Positions 1 to 10,627 of a stretch of DNA of 64,000 nt are shown one piece after another. Source of the stretch: Afipia sp. (GTDB lineage Bacteria; Pseudomonadota; Alphaproteobacteria; Rhizobiales; Xanthobacteraceae). Numbering within the stretch: the first letter of the stretch is position 1; each line of letters begins with the position of its first letter. The notes under the pieces were generated by a model. The model was given only the letters and a program-made list of their open reading frames with translations, searched no databases and was not told the DNA's origin. Made by a program: the position numbers and the translations under genes. Location of the stretch: contig JANQAK010000001.1 in the NCBI GenBank assembly GCA_024707075.1, positions 1,386,001 through 1,450,000 on the forward strand. The letters are read 5' to 3'.

Positions 1-401
1 CGGAACGCTGCATGCGCATGGCGCTCGCCACCGTCGACACCAAGATCGACTACATCAATCCGCATGCCACCTCGACGCCGGCGGGCGATCCGCCGGAAAT
101 CAACGCCATTCGCGCCGTGTTCGGCGCGGGCGACAAGTGCCCGCCGATTTCCGCGACCAAATCGCTGACCGGCCATTCTCTGGGGGCAACGGGCGTGCAG
201 GAAGCGATCTATTCGCTGCTGATGATGAACAACGGCTTCATCTGCGAGAGCGCCAACATCCAGGAACTCGATCCGGTGTTCGCCGACATGCCGATCGTGC
301 GCAAGCGCATCGACAATGTGAAGGTCGGCACGGTGCTGTCCAATTCCTTCGGCTTCGGCGGCACCAACGCCACGCTGGTGTTCAAGCGGATGGATGCGTG
401 A
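1..401 (+). CDS. fabB: Beta-ketoacyl-ACP synthase I, C-terminal part (cut by window edge)
   Basis: FabB condenses acyl-ACP with malonyl-ACP in type II fatty acid synthesis and, with FabA, feeds the unsaturated branch. The frame is open from base 3 and about the last 132 residues are visible. Seen: [11 protein letters not shown] with the first active-site His, [15 protein letters not shown] with the second active-site His, and the terminal [11 protein letters not shown]. The catalytic Cys lies upstream of the window. The segment [17 protein letters not shown] favours FabB over FabF. fabI follows on the same strand after a repeat, as expected for an alphaproteobacterial fabA-fabB-fabI cluster. 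Confidence 0.95.
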   Translation, partial: ERCMRMALATVDTKIDYINPHATSTPAGDPPEINAIRAVFGAGDKCPPISATKSLTGHSLGATGVQEAIYSLLMMNNGFICESANIQELDPVFADMPIVRKRIDNVKVGTVLSNSFGFGGTNATLVFKRMDA

Positions 402-467
402 TTTCTTGTCCCGCCGGTTCGCGCGGATGCGAGAGCATGTCGCGGAGTGGGTGCTGAAAACTTCTGT

Positions 468-567
468 GTCGTCCCCGCGCAGGCGGGGACCCATCGTGCA
501 AAAAATGATGGTGTTGGCCGGATTACCGATGAAGAAAAGACTGGGTCCCCGCCTGCGCGGGGACGAC
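468..567. repeat. Palindromic intergenic repeat (GTCGTCCC...GGGACGAC family)
   Basis: A 100-bp dyad between fabB and fabI. The outer arms (468-493 and 542-567) are nearly perfect inverted copies, and each arm is itself a small hairpin around CCCCGC. The ends (GTCGTCCC and GGGACGAC) match the two 119-bp copies at 51775 and 52579, so this is one dispersed family. The element ends only 14 bases before the fabI start and may influence read-through into fabI; that effect is inference. Confidence 0.85.
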
Positions 568-581
568 ATCGTGGGGGATCA

Positions 582-1397
582 ATGCAAGGACTGATGCAAG
601 GCAAGCGCGGGCTCATCATGGGCGTCGCCAACGATCATTCGATCGCATGGGGCATCGCGAAAGCGCTGCACGCGCAGGGCGCCGAACTTGCCTTCACCTA
701 TCAGGGCGACGCGCTCGGCAAGCGCGTCAAGCCGCTGGCGGAATCGTTGAACGCCGCGCTGATCCTGCCATGCGATGTCGAGGACATCGCCAGCGTCGAT
801 GCGACCTTCGCGGCGATGAAGGAGAAATGGGGCTCGATCGATTTCCTGGTCCACGCCATTGGTTTTTCGGACAAGAACGAATTGAAGGGCCGCTACGCCG
901 ACACCACCCGCGCGAATTTCTCGCGCACCATGGTGATCTCGGTTTTCTCCTTCACGGAAGTCGCCAAGCGCGCCTCCGAGATGATGCCGAACGGCGGCTC
1001 GATCGTGACGCTGACCTTCGGCGGCTCGACCCGCGTGATGCCGAATTATAACGTCATGGGTGTGGCGAAAGCGGCGCTGGAAGCCTCGACGCGGTATCTC
1101 GCGGCGGATTTCGGCCGCCAGGGCATTCGCGTCAATGCGATTTCCGCAGGCCCCGTTCGCACGCTGGCCGGCTCGGGCATCGGCGATCTGCGCGCGATGT
1201 TCGCGTTCCAGCAGAAGCACTCGCCGCTGGGCCGTGGCGTCACGCTCGAGGAGCTGGGCGGCACCGCGCTTTATCTGTTGTCCGATATGTCCGGCGGCGT
1301 GACCGGCGAAATCCATTTCGTCGATTCGGGCTACAACATCATCTCGATGCCGCATCCGGATGCGCTGAAGGCGGACAGCCCGGAGAGCGGAAGCTAG
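582..1397 (+). CDS. fabI: Enoyl-ACP reductase (NADH), FabI
   Basis: Reduces trans-2-enoyl-ACP in the last step of each fatty acid elongation cycle, in the cytoplasm; 271 aa, the usual FabI size. Seen: the N-terminal dinucleotide-binding segment GVANDHSIAWGIA (about residues 14-26) and the FabI-type active site YNVMGVAK, with Tyr and Lys spaced by six residues. The C-terminal LSDMSGGVTGEIHFVDSGY is typical. The frame runs open upstream into the repeat, so I start at ATG 582; ATG 594 is a close in-frame alternative. The purine-rich GGGGGA lies just before 582. It is probably cotranscribed with fabB. Confidence 0.93.
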   Translation: MQGLMQGKRGLIMGVANDHSIAWGIAKALHAQGAELAFTYQGDALGKRVKPLAESLNAALILPCDVEDIASVDATFAAMKEKWGSIDFLVHAIGFSDKNELKGRYADTTRANFSRTMVISVFSFTEVAKRASEMMPNGGSIVTLTFGGSTRVMPNYNVMGVAKAALEASTRYLAADFGRQGIRVNAISAGPVRTLAGSGIGDLRAMFAFQQKHSPLGRGVTLEELGGTALYLLSDMSGGVTGEIHFVDSGYNIISMPHPDALKADSPESGS

Positions 1398-1419
1398 AAC
1401 GAGCCGGATATGCGATTTC

Positions 1420-1569
1420 TTCCCTCTCCCCTTGTGGGAGAGGGTGGCAAGATGCCACCGCAGTGAGCATCGCGCCGGGTGAGGGGTAAACCCTCACACC
1501 ATCTGTCTGCGAAAACCCTCACCCGCCTTCGCTTCGCTCAGGCACCCTCTCCCACAAGGGGAGAGGGAA
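1420..1569. repeat. Large palindromic repeat, CCCTCTCCCC family, empty core (copy R1)
   Basis: Two arms, TTCCCTCTCCCCTTGTGGGA at the left and its inverse at the right, each followed inward by a GGTGAGGGG / CCCTCACCC block. They enclose a short core of roughly 20 bases. The same architecture occurs at 38043-38190 with a short core, and at 45257-45746 with a DUF559 gene in the core. It lies between the converging fabI and superoxide dismutase genes. Confidence 0.85.
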
Positions 1570-1624
1570 GAGAGAGCCGCGCCCGTTTCTCACCCTGCTG
1601 CGAGCCGATCACATCATGATCGCA

Positions 1625-1650
1625 AAAGGGCGGCTACAAGGCCGCCCTTT
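1625..1650 (-). terminator. Rho-independent terminator of the superoxide dismutase gene
   Basis: Perfect 10-bp stem AAAGGGCGGC / GCCGCCCTTT with loop TACAAG. On the minus strand it is followed by a short T run (TTTTGCG), and it sits 27 bases beyond the stop codon. The stem could also work for the converging fabI transcript. Confidence 0.75.
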
Positions 1651-1676
1651 CGTTTGAGGTTTTCTCACTGCGACAT

Positions 1677-2423
1677 TTATACGCCGAGCGTGCCGGCCTT
1701 TGCCGCCGCATAGCGTTCGGAGATCGCTTTCCAGTTCACCGTGTTCCACCATGCCTTGAGATAATCGGCGCGGCGGTTCTGGTAGTTCAGATAATAGGCG
1801 TGCTCCCAGACGTCGTTGCCCATCAGCGCACGCTTGCCGTCCATGAGGGGTGAATCCTGATTGGGGCGCGTTTCGATGGCGAGCTTGCCGCTCCTGTCGA
1901 CGACGACGAACACCCAGCCCGAGCCGAACTGGCGTCCGCCTGCCGCATTGAAGCCGGCCTGGAATTTCTCCATGCCGCCGAGATCGCGGTCGATGGCGGC
2001 GAGCACGTCGCCTTCCGGCTTGCCGCCGTCCGGGCCCATGATCTGCCAGAACATGGTGTGGTTGGCATGGCCGCCGAGATTGTTGCGCACGGTCGTCCTG
2101 ATGTCGTCGCCGAGCGCATTGAGATTGCCGAGAACCGTTGCAATGGGCTGCGATCCGAGCTGCGGATTGTCCTTGGCGACGGTGTTCATGTTCGCGACAT
2201 AGGTCGAGTGATGCTTGCCGTGGTGGATTTCCATCGTCCTGGCATCGATGTGCGGCTCGAGCGCGTTGGTTGGGTATGTGAGCGGCGGCAGGACGAACGG
2301 GCCCGTGGCGGCGGCAGGCGCCGGGGCCGGCGCGGCCTGTGCGAATACAACGCGGGGCGCTGCGGCGGAGGCCGCCATTCCGGCGGCCGCAGTCATGAGA
2401 GTGCGTCGGGACAGTGGGGACAT
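1677..2423 (-). CDS. Superoxide dismutase (Fe/Mn family, Mn-type features), Tat-exported
   Basis: Converts superoxide to peroxide and oxygen; 248 aa. The start at 2423 has a good AGGAGA site six bases upstream; the frame is open further upstream without coding character. The N-terminus SRRTLMTAAAGMAAS (from residue 5) with a following Ala-rich stretch is a twin-arginine-like signal, so the enzyme should be periplasmic or lipid-anchored outside. Metal ligands: His in LEPHID (about residue 58), His in GGHANHTMFW, and Asp/His in DVWEHAYYLNYQNRR. GGHANH together with NQDSP in the C-terminal domain fits Mn-type or cambialistic rather than classical Fe-SOD. Metal choice is inferred. Confidence 0.92.
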   Translation of the reverse strand: MSPLSRRTLMTAAAGMAASAAAPRVVFAQAAPAPAPAAATGPFVLPPLTYPTNALEPHIDARTMEIHHGKHHSTYVANMNTVAKDNPQLGSQPIATVLGNLNALGDDIRTTVRNNLGGHANHTMFWQIMGPDGGKPEGDVLAAIDRDLGGMEKFQAGFNAAGGRQFGSGWVFVVVDRSGKLAIETRPNQDSPLMDGKRALMGNDVWEHAYYLNYQNRRADYLKAWWNTVNWKAISERYAAAKAGTLGV

Positions 2424-2527
2424 GGTGGTCTCCTGAGATGGCTGCGATGAGATCCGGGTGCGGATGCAGCCCGTATTCAGGGCTACGCGGCCGGGCCGGA
2501 TCGGGTTTCGGATGAGACAAACGAAAA

Positions 2528-2548
2528 GGGGCGGCAAAATGCCGCCCC
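2528..2548 (-). terminator. Rho-independent terminator after pnp
   Basis: Stem GGGGCGGCA / TGCCGCCCC with a three-base loop, followed on the minus strand by TTTTCG. It lies about 40 bases past the expected pnp stop (2586-2588) and marks the end of the rimP-to-pnp transcription unit. Confidence 0.75.
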
Positions 2549-2585
2549 CTCGCAATTCTCTAAGTCACACGGTGTTTTGAAGCGA

Positions 2586-4731
<2,146 letters not shown>

Positions 4732-4801
4732 TGGATAGATCTTTCATGGGTTCACGAAAGCACGGACCCACGAAACACAAAAACCATGCGCAAGATTGCG
4801 A

Positions 4802-5026
4802 GACGCTGACTGCAATGCATTTGCATCAGCGTCCGGCGATCCTGCCATGGTCTTTATGTTTCGAATGGCGTCCATCCTTCCGATGGTACGGGCGATTTCG
4901 AAAATATCGGCCCGTGCGACGGGCCGTTGCCCGTCTTCGCCCAGCCGCCGGATTGCTGCTGGACACGCCGCGCGGACTTTTCGATGGTCCGCGCGTTGGT
5001 CGACGCATGATCTGTCTGGATCATGC
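4802..5026 (-). promoter_or_regulatory. Cluster of four perfect hairpins in the rpsO-pnp intercistronic leader
   Basis: The 328 bases between rpsO and pnp hold no gene but four strong inverted repeats besides the terminator at 5031. They are 4802-4833 (GACGCTGA/TCAGCGTC, extended by TGCAA/TTGCA), 4908-4926 (CGGCCCGT/ACGGGCCG), 4969-4995 (CGCGCGGAC/GTCCGCGCG) and 5005-5026 (GCATGATC/GATCATGC). In E. coli the pnp leader is a stem cleaved by RNase III and used for PNPase autoregulation. A similar role here is inference from position and structure. Confidence 0.6.
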
Positions 5027-5030
5027 AAAA

Positions 5031-5052
5031 ACGCGCGCAGGGATGCGCGCGT
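5031..5052 (-). terminator. Intrinsic terminator after rpsO
   Basis: Stem ACGCGCGCA / TGCGCGCGT with loop GGGA, followed on the minus strand by five T residues, eight bases past the rpsO stop codon. It would separate rpsO from pnp transcription, or let only part of the transcripts through. Confidence 0.75.
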
Positions 5053-5059
5053 GGTCCCG

Positions 5060-5329
5060 TCAGCGACGGATGTTGTGCTTTTCGAGAAGCGACTTGTAGC
5101 GCGCCTCGTCCTTCCGCTTCACATAGTCGAGAAGCGAACGGCGCGTGGACACCAGCTTCAACAGGCCGCGGCGGGAATGGTTGTCCTTGCCGTGGGTCTT
5201 GAAGTGCTCGGTGAGGTTGGCGATGCGTTCCGACAGGATCGCGACCTGAACCTCGGGCGAACCGGTGTCACCGGTCTTGGTTGCATTCTTCTTGATGACT
5301 TCCGCTTTGCGTTCTGCGGCAATCGACAT
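5060..5329 (-). CDS. rpsO: 30S ribosomal protein S15
   Basis: Primary 16S rRNA-binding protein of the small-subunit platform; 89 aa, the normal length. Typical S15 sequence: [15 protein letters not shown], the central [18 protein letters not shown], and a KHNIRR-like end. I use ATG 5329, which has AAGG nine bases upstream; a TTG two codons earlier overlaps the end of truB and is less likely. truB ends at 5332, so the genes are almost contiguous. Confidence 0.97.
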   Translation of the reverse strand: MSIAAERKAEVIKKNATKTGDTGSPEVQVAILSERIANLTEHFKTHGKDNHSRRGLLKLVSTRRSLLDYVKRKDEARYKSLLEKHNIRR

Positions 5330-5331
5330 CG

Positions 5332-6485
5332 TCAAACACCTTCTTTGCGGCCGGAACTGGCAGTCAGTCCGGTCAGGTTGAACACGCGCTTGGGGATGAG
5401 TTCGCCATTGCCAAGTTCGGCGAGGGCCAGAAGCCTTCCTCCGACGGTGACATAGACTGTGCCGTTTGAAATTGGCGCATCCCGTCCGCGCAACAAAACC
5501 GCCTGGCCCCTGTGGAGCCTTGCGGCATCAGCCCGTGTGACGGCCAGTGCCGGGATGTCGTCCAGCGCGGTCTCAACGGGCAAAAGCGCGTCGGCGAGGC
5601 TGCCCTCGCCAGACGCGGCTCTATCGCACAAAGCCTCCAAATCTACCAGCGGAATCATGTCCGCTTCGGTGAAAGGCCCGCACAGCGTGCGTCGGAGCGC
5701 GCAGATATGGCCGAAACACCCCAGAATCCGGCCCATATCACGGGCCAGCGCCCGCACATAGGTGCCCTTGCCGCACTCGGCCTCGAACACCGAACGATCG
5801 TTATCCAGTTGTTCCACAAGGGTTAATTCGTGAATCTCGACCGGGCGGGGGGCCAGTGCTACGGTCTCGCCGTCGCGGGCGAGGTCATAGGCCCGCTCGC
5901 CCTGGATCTTGATGGCGGAATACTGCGGCGGGGTCTGTTCGATGGTTCCCGTGAACTGCGGCAGCAGCGCCCGGATCGCCTCCGGCGTCGGCCGGTCGGG
6001 GCTGGACTGGGTGACGCGGCCCTCGGTGTCGTCGGTGTCGCGTTCCTCGCCCCAGCACACGGTGAATCGATAGCGCTTGCGGCCATCCATCACGAAGGGA
6101 ACCGTCTTGGTGGCTTCGCCGAGGGCGATCGGCAGTCCGCCTGACGCGAGCGGATCGAGGGTGCCGGCATGGCCCGCGCGCTTGGCGTTGAACAGCCGCT
6201 TGAGCACGGCGACCGCATGGGTGGAGGTCATGCCGACCGGCTTGTCGAGACACACCCAGCCGTGGACGTCGCGGCGGTCGCGTTTCTGCTGGCCGCCCTG
6301 GCGCGATTGCTTGTTGCCGCTTCCCTGCTCCCTCCCCCCTTGCGGGGGAGGGTTGGGGAGGGGGTGGTAACCGAAACATGAGCGCCGCCTGCGTCGCGAT
6401 GCGCATCGGAAAATTTATTTTCGGCAGGCGCATTCGAATCGGCGATTTGCGGTTCGATCACGCTGTCTGGAGTGGTCACATTCAT
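5332..6485 (-). CDS. truB: tRNA pseudouridine-55 synthase TruB, N-terminal frame break
   Basis: Forms pseudouridine 55 in the T-loop of tRNAs. The catalytic domain is clear: [22 protein letters not shown] with the catalytic Asp, then the TruB C-terminal domain. The uninterrupted frame from the catalytic domain offers only a GTG at 6255, which would cut off the conserved RRDVHGWV lead-in. In another frame, ATG 6485 overlaps the rbfA stop (TGATG), typical of translational coupling, and begins [16 protein letters not shown]. The two frames join if one G is added to the G6 run (plus-strand C6, 6334-6339) inside a small repeat. That gives 384 aa. I therefore place the start at 6485; 6255 is the alternative. 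Confidence 0.85.
6330..6362. repeat. Degenerate CCCTCCCC-type palindrome inside the truB N-terminal region
   Basis: CCCTCCCCCC / GGGGGAGGG inverted repeat with a GGGGAGGGGG tail, resembling a single arm of the CCCTCTCCCC family. It lies within the low-complexity linker between the truB start and its catalytic domain, so a repeat seems to have entered a coding region. The truB frame break falls in its homopolymer. Confidence 0.6.
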
Positions 6486-6910
6486 CAGTCTTGGTCCGAA
6501 TCTGTCTTGAGGTCTTTTTGAACCGCGGGTGTTCTCAGTAATTTCTCGATCCGTTCCGCTTCGTCGAATCGTTCGTCAACGCGGAAGCGAAGATCAGGCG
6601 CAAATTTTAAGTTAACGCGATGCGCGACCTCGCCGCGGAGGAACTTCTTGTTGCGCTCGAGCGCCGCGATCACGTCGGTGACGCCGCGTCCGCCGAGCGG
6701 CATCACATAGATGGTCGCGAGTTTCAGGTCGGGCGACATCCGCACTTCCGGCACCGTGATGATGTGGCCTTCGAGCGCGGGATCGTGCACGCCGCCCTGC
6801 GTGAGAATATCCGCGATGGCGTGGCGGATGATTTCGCCGACGCGCAACTGGCGCTGCGAGGCGCTGGTGCCGCCGCCGCGCGGGTCGCTGTCCTTCTTGC
6901 GAGTTGCCAT
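6485..6910 (-). CDS. rbfA: 30S ribosome-binding factor A
   Basis: Assembly factor that binds the immature 30S subunit near the 5' end of 16S rRNA; needed for late maturation and cold growth in E. coli. 141 aa with the RbfA KH-like core: [37 protein letters not shown] and [22 protein letters not shown] 6910 has AAGGA six bases upstream. The stop overlaps the truB ATG by one base. A palindromic repeat separates it from infB upstream. Confidence 0.96.
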   Translation of the reverse strand: MATRKKDSDPRGGGTSASQRQLRVGEIIRHAIADILTQGGVHDPALEGHIITVPEVRMSPDLKLATIYVMPLGGRGVTDVIAALERNKKFLRGEVAHRVNLKFAPDLRFRVDERFDEAERIEKLLRTPAVQKDLKTDSDQD

Positions 6911-6934
6911 GATGGTCCTTGCCGAAAATTAATT

Positions 6935-7023
6935 CGTCATGGCCGGGCTTGTCCCGGCCATTCACGTTCTTGCTGTGAAACTTAGAGAAGACGTGGATGC
7001 CCGCGACAAGCGCGGGCATGACG
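6935..7023. repeat. Palindromic repeat, CGTCATG...CATGACG family
   Basis: An 89-bp dyad between infB and rbfA. Outer ends are CGTCATGGCC and GGGCATGACG, with a second inner inverted pair (CACGTT... / ...GACGTGG). A relative with the same ends lies at 43929-44014, and half a unit at 24605-24627. It sits within the operon, so its hairpins would be in the mRNA. Confidence 0.8.
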
Positions 7024-7058
7024 TCCCGTATTATTCAGCGCGCCTGTAAGACTTGGAC

Positions 7059-9659
7059 TTACAAGGAGCGCTGAATGGTCTCCACGCGATAACACTCGAT
7101 GACGTCGCCGACGCGCATGTCCTGATAGTTCTCGAATGCCATGCCGCATTCCTGGCCGGACTGCACTTCCTTCACTTCATCCTTGAAGCGCTTCAGCGTC
7201 GAGAGCTTGCCTTCGTGCACGACGACGTTGTCGCGGATCAGGCGCACATTCGCGCCGCGTTCCACGCTTCCGTCGGTGACGCGGCAGCCCGCGATCTTGC
7301 CGACCTTCGAGATGTTGAACACTTCGAGGATCTGCGCGTTGCCGAGCATGGTTTCGCGCAGCGTCGGCGCGAGCAGGCCGGACATCGCCTTTTTCACGTC
7401 ATCCACGAGATCGTAGATGATGTTGTAGTAACGGATTTCGATGCCGTTGCGCTTGGCCAGCGCCGCCGCTTCCTTGTTGGCGCGCACGCTGAAGCCGATG
7501 ATCGCGGCGTTGAAACCTTCCGCCAGCGTCACGTCGGACTCCGAGATGCCGCCGACGCCCGCATGAAGGATGCGCGCCGCGACTTCATCGGTGCCGAGCT
7601 TCTCCAGCGAGCCCAGAATGGCTTCGAGCGAACCCTGCACGTCGGCCTTGATGATCAGCGGGAAGTCCTTGCGGCCCGTGGTCTTGAGCTGGCTCATCAT
7701 CTGCTCAAGCGAACCGCGCATGCCGGAGGAGGCTGCGGTCTTCTCGCGCTTCTGGTGGGCGCGATAATCCGTGACCTGACGGGCGCGGGCTTCGTTCTCG
7801 ACCACGGCGAGACGATCGCCGGCTTCCGGCGGACCGTTGAAACCGAGCACTTCGACCGGCACCGAGGGACCGGCTTCCTGCACGGTCTCGCCCTGGTCGT
7901 TGATCAGCGCGCGGACGCGGCCCATTTCCGCGCCGGCCACGATGATGTCGCCGACCCGGAGCGTGCCGCGCTGAACCAGCACGGTGGCCACCGGACCGCG
8001 GCCGCGATCGAGCTTGGCTTCGATCACGGTGCCTTCGGCCGGACGGTTCGGATTGGTCTTGAGGTCGAGCAGGTCGGCCTGCAACGCAATCATTTCCAGC
8101 AGTTTGTCGAGGTTGGTCTTGTTCTTGGCTGACACTTCCACGTCGACCACGTCGCCGCCGAAGGATTCGACCTGCACTTCATGCTGCAACAGTTCGGTGC
8201 GCACGCGCTCCGGCTTGGCGTCGGGCTTGTCGATCTTGTTGATCGCCACGATCATCGGAACCTTCGCCGCCTTGGCGTGATTGATGGCTTCGATGGTCTG
8301 CGGCATGACGCCGTCATCCGCCGCGACCACCAGGATCACGATGTCGGTGACCTTGGCGCCGCGGGCGCGCATCGCGGTGAACGCGGCGTGGCCGGGGGTG
8401 TCGATGAAGGTGATCTTCTTGCCGCTCTCGGGCGATGTGACCTGATACGCGCCGATATGCTGGGTGATGCCGCCGGCTTCGCCCGAGACGACATTAGCAT
8501 GGCGCAGCGCATCGAGCAGCGAGGTCTTGCCGTGGTCGACATGGCCCATCACGGTGACGACCGGCGGGCGCGGCGTGGTGTCCGAAGCATGATCCTCGGC
8601 GACGTCGAACAGGCCTTCTTCCACGTCGCTGGCCGCGACGCGCTTGACGGTGTGGCCCATTTCCTCGGCGATCAGCTGCGCGGTGTCGGCGTCGATCACG
8701 TCGGTGATTTTCACCATCTGGCCCTGCTTCATCAGCAGGCGGATCACGTCCACGGCGCGCTCGGCCATACGGTTGGCGAGTTCCTGAATCGTGATCGCTT
8801 CCGGAATGGTGACTTCGCGGATCAGCTTTTCCTTCGGCTCGTTGGACGCATGGCCCTTGAGGCGCTGGGTGCGGCGGCGGAACGAGGCGATCGAACGCTC
8901 GCGCACTTCGTCGGCGTTCAGCGCGGTGGAGATGGTCAGGCGGCCGCGCTGCTTGGCGGGCGCTGGCTTCGCGGTGGGTTTCGCAGCGACCACGGGCCGC
9001 GCGACGCCGCCACCGGGACGGCGCACCATGCGCGGCGCTTCATCGTCGTCGGAGCCGTCGGCGGCCACGGCCGCTGGCCGGGCAGGCGTGCTCGGCGTTT
9101 TCGCAGCGGCGGGGGAGGTTGCCTTGGCGGCGGCTTCGTTGCGCTTGTTGGCTTCGCGCTCGGCGCGGGCCTTGGCTTCTTCCTCGGCGCGGTGGCGTTC
9201 TTCCTCGGCCTTCTTGCGGGCTTCGGCGGCTTCGCGTTCCTGCTGTTCCTTGAATTCCTTGGTGTTGCGGCGCGCGGCCTCCGCTTCGGCGGCGCGGCGC
9301 TCTTCTTCCTCGCGCACGCGCGCGTCGGCAAGCGCGCTGGCGCGCGCGCTCTGTTCGTCTTCGGTCAGCGTGCGCAGCACGACGCCGGATGTGCGCGAGG
9401 CCGGACGCGCGGGCTCTGCGGGCCGCGGCGCGACCTTCACAGGCGCTGCGACAGCGGCCGGCGCGGGAGTCGGCGTTTCAATCGCGGGTGCGGGATCGCC
9501 CGCAAGACGGCGCTTGGTCTTCTTCTCGACGACCACCTGCTTGGTGCGGCCGTGACTGAAACTCTGGCGCACGACGCCGGTCTCTGTGCGCGGTTTCAGC
9601 GACAGAGTTTTCGTACCGACGCTCAGCGGCTTATCGCCAGGATTTTTCGTATCAGCCAT
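7059..9659 (-). CDS. infB: Translation initiation factor IF-2
   Basis: GTPase that brings fMet-tRNA to the 30S subunit and promotes subunit joining. 866 aa. Order: a poorly conserved N-terminal region with a long Glu/Ala/Arg-rich coiled-coil stretch (about residues 100-175), the IF-2 N domain ([23 protein letters not shown]), then the G domain with GHVDHGKTS (about 372), DTPGHAAF and NKID, then domains II-IV ending in [11 protein letters not shown]. Length and layout are normal for alphaproteobacteria. It lies between ylxR and rbfA, the standard position. Confidence 0.98.
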   Translation of the reverse strand: MADTKNPGDKPLSVGTKTLSLKPRTETGVVRQSFSHGRTKQVVVEKKTKRRLAGDPAPAIETPTPAPAAVAAPVKVAPRPAEPARPASRTSGVVLRTLTEDEQSARASALADARVREEEERRAAEAEAARRNTKEFKEQQEREAAEARKKAEEERHRAEEEAKARAEREANKRNEAAAKATSPAAAKTPSTPARPAAVAADGSDDDEAPRMVRRPGGGVARPVVAAKPTAKPAPAKQRGRLTISTALNADEVRERSIASFRRRTQRLKGHASNEPKEKLIREVTIPEAITIQELANRMAERAVDVIRLLMKQGQMVKITDVIDADTAQLIAEEMGHTVKRVAASDVEEGLFDVAEDHASDTTPRPPVVTVMGHVDHGKTSLLDALRHANVVSGEAGGITQHIGAYQVTSPESGKKITFIDTPGHAAFTAMRARGAKVTDIVILVVAADDGVMPQTIEAINHAKAAKVPMIVAINKIDKPDAKPERVRTELLQHEVQVESFGGDVVDVEVSAKNKTNLDKLLEMIALQADLLDLKTNPNRPAEGTVIEAKLDRGRGPVATVLVQRGTLRVGDIIVAGAEMGRVRALINDQGETVQEAGPSVPVEVLGFNGPPEAGDRLAVVENEARARQVTDYRAHQKREKTAASSGMRGSLEQMMSQLKTTGRKDFPLIIKADVQGSLEAILGSLEKLGTDEVAARILHAGVGGISESDVTLAEGFNAAIIGFSVRANKEAAALAKRNGIEIRYYNIIYDLVDDVKKAMSGLLAPTLRETMLGNAQILEVFNISKVGKIAGCRVTDGSVERGANVRLIRDNVVVHEGKLSTLKRFKDEVKEVQSGQECGMAFENYQDMRVGDVIECYRVETIQRSL

Positions 9660-9712
9660 TCAACAGTCCCAATCTCGTTCGTTGCTCGCATGCCGGCCGT
9701 GCCGGCGATGCT

Positions 9713-10396
9713 CTAAATCGTCTTGTCCGTCCCGCCGCTGTTGCCGCCGCCGGTCATCCGGAATCGGGTGAGCGTCTGGCAACGCGCGAGGAAGGTCTTG
9801 GCCGCCGAGCCCGCGAGCAGGGCAGCATGTACCACATTTGCCCGCCCGAGTGCCAAATCCAATTCATCGCTGGTCAGGACGCTGACAACGGGCAAATCCG
9901 TTGATTCCGCGCCGTTTTCCCGCATCACGGCGGCCAGTCTGGCATTCAGCTTGCGAATTCCGTCCGGCGCGCCGTCGGTGGCGTGGATCAGGGCTGTGGC
10001 CTGCCGCCCCTCGATCGCGCCCTCGACCTTGGAGAAGCCTGACACCACCTGGCCCGCTTTCGCGGCCATGGCGAGGGCCTCGGCCACGCTCCGGATCATC
10101 ATGCGCTCGACATCGTCGGCCAGCGTCTTGGACACGCGGACGTCGCGCTTGAAACTTTTTGCGAAAACATTGCGCCGGGCGGCTTCCGCGACCGCGGCAT
10201 GGGACAGCGCGACCCACAATCCGCGCCCCGGCAGCTTGCGTTTGAGATCCGGGACCGGCTCGCCATCGGGCGAGACGACGAAGCGGATCAGATCGTCGAT
10301 CCTTGCTACTTGCCGCGTGACCGCGCACATCCGCTCGGTCCCGGACTTGGTCCGGGGCCCGTGGTCGAGATCTGCTGGATCAGCAATGGCAAGCAT
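9713..10396 (-). CDS. YlxR-type (DUF448) RNA-binding protein with L7Ae-like C-terminal half
   Basis: 227 aa. Residues about 20-65 carry the YlxR/DUF448 signature: ERMCAVTRQVARIDDLIRF, then KLPGRGLWV. The second half resembles the L7Ae/L30e RNA-binding fold (SVAEALAMAAKAGQVVSGFSK, then TDLPVVSVLTSDELDLALGR). The fusion is common in alphaproteobacterial nusA-infB operons; its exact role in transcription or ribosome work is not settled. ATG 10396 has an AAGGA about 12 bases upstream, which is rather far. A paired palindromic repeat separates it from nusA. Confidence 0.88.
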   Translation of the reverse strand: MLAIADPADLDHGPRTKSGTERMCAVTRQVARIDDLIRFVVSPDGEPVPDLKRKLPGRGLWVALSHAAVAEAARRNVFAKSFKRDVRVSKTLADDVERMMIRSVAEALAMAAKAGQVVSGFSKVEGAIEGRQATALIHATDGAPDGIRKLNARLAAVMRENGAESTDLPVVSVLTSDELDLALGRANVVHAALLAGSAAKTFLARCQTLTRFRMTGGGNSGGTDKTI

Positions 10397-10460
10397 GCGC
10401 GCGGCATTTCCTTCAACTCTTGAGAAGCATGGTGCTGTCCGAAAACCGCATCATCATGCG

Positions 10461-10627
10461 CCAGTGTCCCGAATCCGAAGTTCGCTTCATTTTGCTGTAG
10501 CCTCGATAGCGAACTTCGGATTCTGAAAGGACACTGGGAAACTATAATTCTAGTGTGGTTTTGGTTCGCCAGTCCGCAAACAGAGCGTGCCGCGAAAATG
10601 ACGCGGACTTGCGAACCACCACACTAG
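10461..10627. repeat. Paired palindromic element, CTAGTG family (copy A)
   Basis: Two adjacent palindromes joined by an 11-base AT-rich spacer. Unit A1 (10461-10538) has arms GAATCCGAAGTTCGC / GCGAACTTCGGATTC. Unit A2 (10550-10627) starts CTAGTGTGGT, ends CACACTAG and has inner arms ending AGTCCGC / GCGGACT. The copy at 23102-23265 has the same order and orientation. The terminal CTAG of A2 supplies the TAG stop codon of nusA, so the element overlaps the end of that gene. It lies between nusA and ylxR. Confidence 0.92.
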
